Part shown: piece by piece, positions 20,179 through 23,195 of the stretch
Numbering within the stretch: the first letter of the stretch is position 1
Layout of the letters: the number at the start of each line of letters is the position of its first letter
Source: a virus
Virus record (IMG/VR): IMGVR_UViG_3300037189_001411
Span: 1-23,195 of that record
Reading direction: 5' to 3' (one strand)
Length of the DNA stretch: 23,195 bases
Made by a program: the position numbers and the translations under genes
The notes under the pieces: model-generated
What the model was told of the DNA's origin: nothing
Databases searched by the model: none
Seen by the model: the letters and a program-made list of their open reading frames with translations, nothing else

Positions 20179-20551
20179 CGGAAATGTAGGAACTGATCCT
20201 GAGATTAAGTTTTACGATGGAAAGAACGGCTCATTTGGTGTAGCTCGTTTCTCTCTTGCCTATACCCCGCGTGAGAAAGATAAGGCAGGTAATTACACAG
20301 ATGGGATCACTACTTGGTTCTCTGTATCGGTTGTTGGCAGACAAGCAGAACTTGTTGCCGATTCCATCACAAAAGGTCAGCGTGTTCAGGTTACTGGCGC
20401 ATTTAAGCAGTCCAGTTACACCGCCAAAGACGGAACACAAAAGCAAGGATTAGAGATTAAGGCAGATAGCGTTACTCTTGAACTTGTAGGCGCTAAGAAA
20501 TCAAAGCCAGTAGTTAATGATGAACCCGAGTGGGCTAACTCATGGAACTAA
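20159..20551 (+). CDS. ssb: Single-stranded DNA-binding protein
   Basis: A 130-residue protein with a good ribosome binding site (GGAGG). The OB fold is recognisable: ITVSGNVGTDPEIKFYDGKN, FGVARFSLAYTPREKD, TTWFSVSVVGRQAELVADSI, KGQRVQVTGAFKQSSY. Residue 55-100 aromatic and basic positions are as in bacterial SSBs. The C-terminus ends DEPEWANSWN, with no DDDIPF-type tip, so interaction with host SSB partners may differ. It would protect ssDNA during replication and recombination and may work with the annealase candidate. Confidence 0.9.
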   Translation: MAQITVSGNVGTDPEIKFYDGKNGSFGVARFSLAYTPREKDKAGNYTDGITTWFSVSVVGRQAELVADSITKGQRVQVTGAFKQSSYTAKDGTQKQGLEIKADSVTLELVGAKKSKPVVNDEPEWANSWN

Positions 20552-20709
20552 TTGACTCTAAAACCGTCTGCGAGATTTTAGGTATCACTACTAATAATCT
20601 TCATCAACTTCGTTACCGTAAGCAGTTGGTATGGGTTGAGAAGAAAGGCAAGCAGGTTTATTACAACCGCGCCGATGTAGAAACACTAAAGGCTAAACGC
20701 TCAAAGTGA
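20542..20709 (+). CDS. Small MerR/excisionase-like helix-turn-helix protein
   Basis: A 55-residue protein (MELIDSKTVCEILGITTNN). Helix-turn-helix: VCEILGITTNNLHQLRYRKQ, then a wing-like strand pair KKGKQVYYNRADVETLK. This is the MerR-type fold used by excisionases and by simple phage regulators. It overlaps ssb by ten bases. With no integrase visible it is more likely a transcription regulator than a true excisionase. Confidence 0.7.
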   Translation: MELIDSKTVCEILGITTNNLHQLRYRKQLVWVEKKGKQVYYNRADVETLKAKRSK

Positions 20710-21314
20710 AATGCGCTAACTGCCGTAAAGCATCTGAAAAGCCAATTTGCGATTCATGCTGGTCTTTTGCGGTAGATCAATTGCGCGCATTTCCTAAGCG
20801 TTATCACGAATTAGAAGATGAGTTGTCTCCTAGTAGTGGCGCGCATGGCGAGCGAGTATCGGGATCTAAAACCCCACCGTTACCGGTAAGACTAGAAACC
20901 TTGCACCTGCGTACTGGCGGTATATCCACGCCACTTATCAAGCACGAAATAGAAATGCGAAAGATACGCCAAGAGACTCGCATTACTTGGCGCGGAGAAG
21001 AACTAAATCGAATTACCATAACCTGCGAATATCATATCAAGCGCCAGCAATGGACTTATGACGAGTATGGCGATATTGCTGATCTTGCTACAACCATTAT
21101 TAGCATCAGCAATAAAATCAACTATGTTTTAGGGCATAAGTCTGAGGATATTGTGATCGGCAGTTGCCCTACTATTGACGAAGAAGGAAAACCCTGCAAC
21201 GCTAAACTTAAAGTCAATCCACAAATGAAAGCGTTAGAAGTTACTTGTCGAGTCTGCGGAACGGTGTGGGATTCAACGCGCTGGAGATTGCTAGGAAAGA
21301 TGATAGATGCCTAG
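20706..21314 (+). CDS. Zinc-finger phage protein with N- and C-terminal Cys motifs
   Basis: A 202-residue protein from a GTG that overlaps the previous stop by four bases. N-terminal KCANCRKASEKPICDSCW forms a zinc ribbon; the middle has GERVSGSKTPPLPVRLETL, a signature I associate with actinophage proteins of this kind. The C-terminal half has SCPTIDEEGKPCNAKL and VTCRVCGTVWDS, a second ribbon, and the middle is helical. Probably nucleic-acid binding; no enzymatic motif is visible. It overlaps the next gene by eight bases. Confidence 0.7.
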   Translation: MKCANCRKASEKPICDSCWSFAVDQLRAFPKRYHELEDELSPSSGAHGERVSGSKTPPLPVRLETLHLRTGGISTPLIKHEIEMRKIRQETRITWRGEELNRITITCEYHIKRQQWTYDEYGDIADLATTIISISNKINYVLGHKSEDIVIGSCPTIDEEGKPCNAKLKVNPQMKALEVTCRVCGTVWDSTRWRLLGKMIDA

Positions 21315-21471
21315 AATCAACGCCACACAAGCCGCGTTGCTTTACAAGGTAACAACTCGAACCGTCTATCGCTGGATTGAGCAAGAGCAGATCAAGTCCT
21401 ATGATGGATGGTATGAGCTTGATGACTTACAAGATGCCTATGAAAAATTACCCCATCGGCAACGGATTTGA
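21307..21471 (+). CDS. Second small helix-turn-helix protein
   Basis: A 54-residue protein (MPRINATQAALLYKVTTRTV). The helix-turn-helix is AALLYKVTTRTVYRWIEQEQ, followed by a short wing (IKSYDGWYELDDLQDAY), again MerR/excisionase-like. It lies at the end of the DNA metabolism block and its stop overlaps a possible -35 element for the downstream genes. A regulator of the late operon is possible, by position only. Confidence 0.7.
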   Translation: MPRINATQAALLYKVTTRTVYRWIEQEQIKSYDGWYELDDLQDAYEKLPHRQRI

Positions 21472-21506
21472 TTTTATCTCTTATGTCAGTTATATTGTTC
21501 TATAAT
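21468..21506 (+). promoter_or_regulatory. Promoter candidate for the methyltransferase-terminase operon
   Basis: TTGATT (21468-21473) is followed after 17 bases by TATATT (21491-21496). A perfect TATAAT lies at 21501-21506 with no fitting -35. The stretch TTATA/TATAA (21490-21494 and 21501-21505) is an inverted repeat that could bind a regulator. The next start is at 21535. Confidence 0.5.
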
Positions 21507-21534
21507 TGGCAAGGCGTGTAACTAGGATAGGATT

Positions 21535-21741
21535 ATGATTACCGCCGAAGCCACTCTTGATGAAATAGATGAAGCCCTAGCGCACCTGCGCGAACGCTTA
21601 CAAGATCGCTATGGTAATCGCCTGACCTATCAACAAAGGCAACTTTACCTTTCTAGCGTAGATGATCTCCTAGATGCAAGACTTTCACTAACGGAAGGCA
21701 ACCGTGAAAATTTCAATAACAGAGCTATCTCTAGACCCTAA
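21535..21741 (+). CDS. Small helical hypothetical protein
   Basis: A 68-residue protein (MITAEATLDEIDEALAHLRE) with AGGATAGG upstream. It is acidic and helical with a Tyr/Gln-rich middle (YGNRLTYQQRQLYLSSVDD). It is the first gene behind the promoter candidate and overlaps the methyltransferase by 38 bases. No family recognised. Confidence 0.65.
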   Translation: MITAEATLDEIDEALAHLRERLQDRYGNRLTYQQRQLYLSSVDDLLDARLSLTEGNRENFNNRAISRP

Positions 21742-22867
21742 AAACGCCCGCAAGCATTCTCAGCGTAACCTTGATGCTATTGCGGCTTCTCTGCTAAAGT
21801 TTGGCCAGCGCAAGCCTCTAGTAGTCCATCGTGGTGTTGTTCTAGCGGGCAACGGAACTCTAGAGGCCGCGCGTTCTCTTGGCTGGACAGAGATTGATGT
21901 TGCCGAAGTTCCCAACGATTGGGATATGGATACGGCTAAAGCCTACGCGCTTGCCGATAATAGAACTGCTGAACTGGCTGAGTGGGATGAATCTGAACTT
22001 GCCAAACAATTATTAGAGCTTGTAGATAACGAGTGGGATATAGCCGAATTAGGCTTTGAGATGCCACAGGTTATTGAAGTTGAGCCTGTTGATGAAGACG
22101 ATGTACCGGAAGCCCCGGCAGAACCTAAGACCAAATTAGGAGATGTGTGGCAACTGGGTAAGCACCGTTTAGTCTGCGGAGACTCTACTGATGTGACGGT
22201 TCTAGACAAACTCCTAGGAAATGAAAAGGCTGATCTAGTCTGGACAGATCCACCATACGGCGTAAGTTATGTGGGCAAAACTAAAGATGCTCTTACTATT
22301 GAAAACGATACGCTTAATATTGCCGAACTTGAAGAATTCTTGCGTTCTGCTTTTAATGCAATTTTTACTGCTACAAAGCCCGGTGCTTGCTGGTATGTAG
22401 CCGCGCCTTCGGGCAACTTGTTTCAAGCCTTTAGCATTCCTTTATCAGAATTAGAAATATGGCGGCACACCCTTGTATGGGTAAAGGACACCCTTGTTAT
22501 GGGGCGCGCCGACTATCACTACCGCCACGAATCTATCTTCTATGGCTGGACACCGGGAGCGGCGCATCAAACCCCGCCAGACCGCAAGCAAGACACTATT
22601 TGGGAAATAAAGCGCCCAAAGGCCAACAAGGAACACCCTACGATGAAGCCAGTTGAACTTATCGAGCGCGCTATTCAGAACTCTAGCCTTGCAGGTCAAT
22701 TAGTCCTAGATGCCTTTGGTGGCTCAGGGTCTACCCTTATTGCGTGTGAGCAGACAAAGCGCGTGGCTAGGCTAATAGAGCTAGACCCTAAATACTGTGA
22801 TGTTATTGTGACCCGATGGGAGAATCTTACAGGGCTAAAAGCCGAGCTTGTTACTGTAAGTAATTAA
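21704..22867 (+). CDS. ParB-like domain fused to a DNA adenine/cytosine-N4 methyltransferase
   Basis: A 387-residue protein from a GTG with GGAAGG upstream. Residues 1-95 are a ParB-type domain (ELSLDPKNARKHSQRN, GQRKPLVVHRGVVLAGNGT, AYALADNRTAELAEW). Residues 145-385 are an amino-methyltransferase: DLVWTDPPYGVSYV (DPPY 182-185, catalytic), HPTMKPVELIERAI and LDAFGGSGSTLIACE (338-344, cofactor loop). The DPPY motif precedes the SAM motif, the beta-class order. No restriction enzyme is beside it, so it looks like an orphan methylase, perhaps protecting phage DNA or marking it near packaging. Next to terS. Confidence 0.88.
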   Translation: MKISITELSLDPKNARKHSQRNLDAIAASLLKFGQRKPLVVHRGVVLAGNGTLEAARSLGWTEIDVAEVPNDWDMDTAKAYALADNRTAELAEWDESELAKQLLELVDNEWDIAELGFEMPQVIEVEPVDEDDVPEAPAEPKTKLGDVWQLGKHRLVCGDSTDVTVLDKLLGNEKADLVWTDPPYGVSYVGKTKDALTIENDTLNIAELEEFLRSAFNAIFTATKPGACWYVAAPSGNLFQAFSIPLSELEIWRHTLVWVKDTLVMGRADYHYRHESIFYGWTPGAAHQTPPDRKQDTIWEIKRPKANKEHPTMKPVELIERAIQNSSLAGQLVLDAFGGSGSTLIACEQTKRVARLIELDPKYCDVIVTRWENLTGLKAELVTVSN

Positions 22868-22871
22868 CACT

Positions 22872-23195
22872 ATGGCTAATAACAGTGCAGTACCAGAACC
22901 CGAGTTGGTAGATAAAGAAGTCAAAGTCCTAGAGCTTCGTAGAGCAGGATTGACTTGGCAGAGGATCGCCGAAGAGACAGGCTACGCAACCCATGTAGGC
23001 GCTTACGCGGCCTATAAGCGGGCTATCAAGCGTACTCAGCAACAACCCGCAGACGAGCTACGCGAAGCAGAACTAGACCGCGTAGATAGACTTCAATTAG
23101 CACTTTGGCCTAAAGCCATGAAAGGCGATAACGCTTCTATTAACACGATTGTTCGCCTGATGGAAAGAAGGGCTAGACTTCTTGGACTTGATACC
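22872..23195 (+). CDS. Terminase small subunit, N-terminal part (runs off right edge)
   Basis: The first 108 residues are present. The start MANNSAVPEPELVDKEVKVL leads to a helix-turn-helix (VLELRRAGLTWQRIAEETGY, then AYKRAIKRTQQ), then a long charged helix (LREAELDRVDRLQLALWPKA) and MERRARLLGLD. This is typical of actinophage small terminases, which recognise phage DNA and start packaging with the large subunit, expected just outside the window. The ribosome binding site is not obvious, and the start lies four bases after the methyltransferase stop. Confidence 0.8.
   Translation, partial: MANNSAVPEPELVDKEVKVLELRRAGLTWQRIAEETGYATHVGAYAAYKRAIKRTQQQPADELREAELDRVDRLQLALWPKAMKGDNASINTIVRLMERRARLLGLDT

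Noticed and set aside
1-23195. tRNA genes, CRISPR arrays, insertion sequences and att sites.
   Set aside because: No GGTTCGA-type T-arm, no spaced repeats, no transposase or terminal repeats, and no integrase were seen by reading both strands.

Overview
This is about 23.2 kb of the genome of a tailed phage with a long non-contractile tail (siphovirus-like) that infects an actinobacterium. The actinobacterial signals are a WhiB-family regulator, an actinobacterial-type lytic transglycosylase, a LexA box of the GAAC-N4-GTTC type, and a proteasome-beta-like hydrolase. By eye the GC content is moderate (mid-40s percent), unlike most cultured high-GC actinobacteria, and no mycolate-targeting lysin B is visible. 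I therefore infer a low-GC actinobacterial host, possibly of the freshwater Nanopelagicales type. That host call is inference from gene style, not a database match.

Layout. Bases 1-8984 are the structural module: the C-terminal part of the major capsid protein (cut by the window edge), head-tail connector proteins, tail terminator candidate, major tail tube protein, a tail assembly chaperone pair with a canonical -1 ribosomal frameshift site (CCCTTTA, 3926-3932), an HK97 gp10-like protein, a short tape measure, Dit-like and Tal-like distal tail proteins, and a tail fibre ending in a self-cleaving S74 chaperone. Bases 8984-10563 are the lysis module: a CHAP endolysin flanked by four small membrane proteins, closed by a strong terminator (10580-10613). 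Bases 10649-21471 hold DNA metabolism and host-takeover genes, mostly tiny and overlapping: a metallophosphoesterase, a ssDNA-annealing candidate, a Cas4/RecB-like Fe-S nuclease, WhiB, a replication initiator-like protein, a RusA resolvase, a dNMP kinase, a secreted transglycosylase, the proteasome-like hydrolase, an HNH nuclease, SSB and many small Cys-rich zinc-ribbon proteins. One gene (12071-12283) runs on the reverse strand with its own terminator. Bases 21535-23195 carry a ParB-methyltransferase fusion and the start of the terminase small subunit, cut by the right edge.

Because the window ends at terS and begins inside the capsid gene, the natural reading is a circular or circularly permuted map whose missing arc holds terL, portal, protease and the capsid N-terminus. 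No integrase, DNA polymerase, primase, tRNA or CRISPR array is seen in the window.

The most interesting points are the phage proteasome-like hydrolase with exact T1/D17/K33 spacing, the LexA box built over the rusA stop codon, the frameshift site, the secreted transglycosylase with an ambiguous (possibly CTG) start, the two strong hairpins behind the capsid and tail tube genes, and the dense set of small zinc-ribbon proteins.
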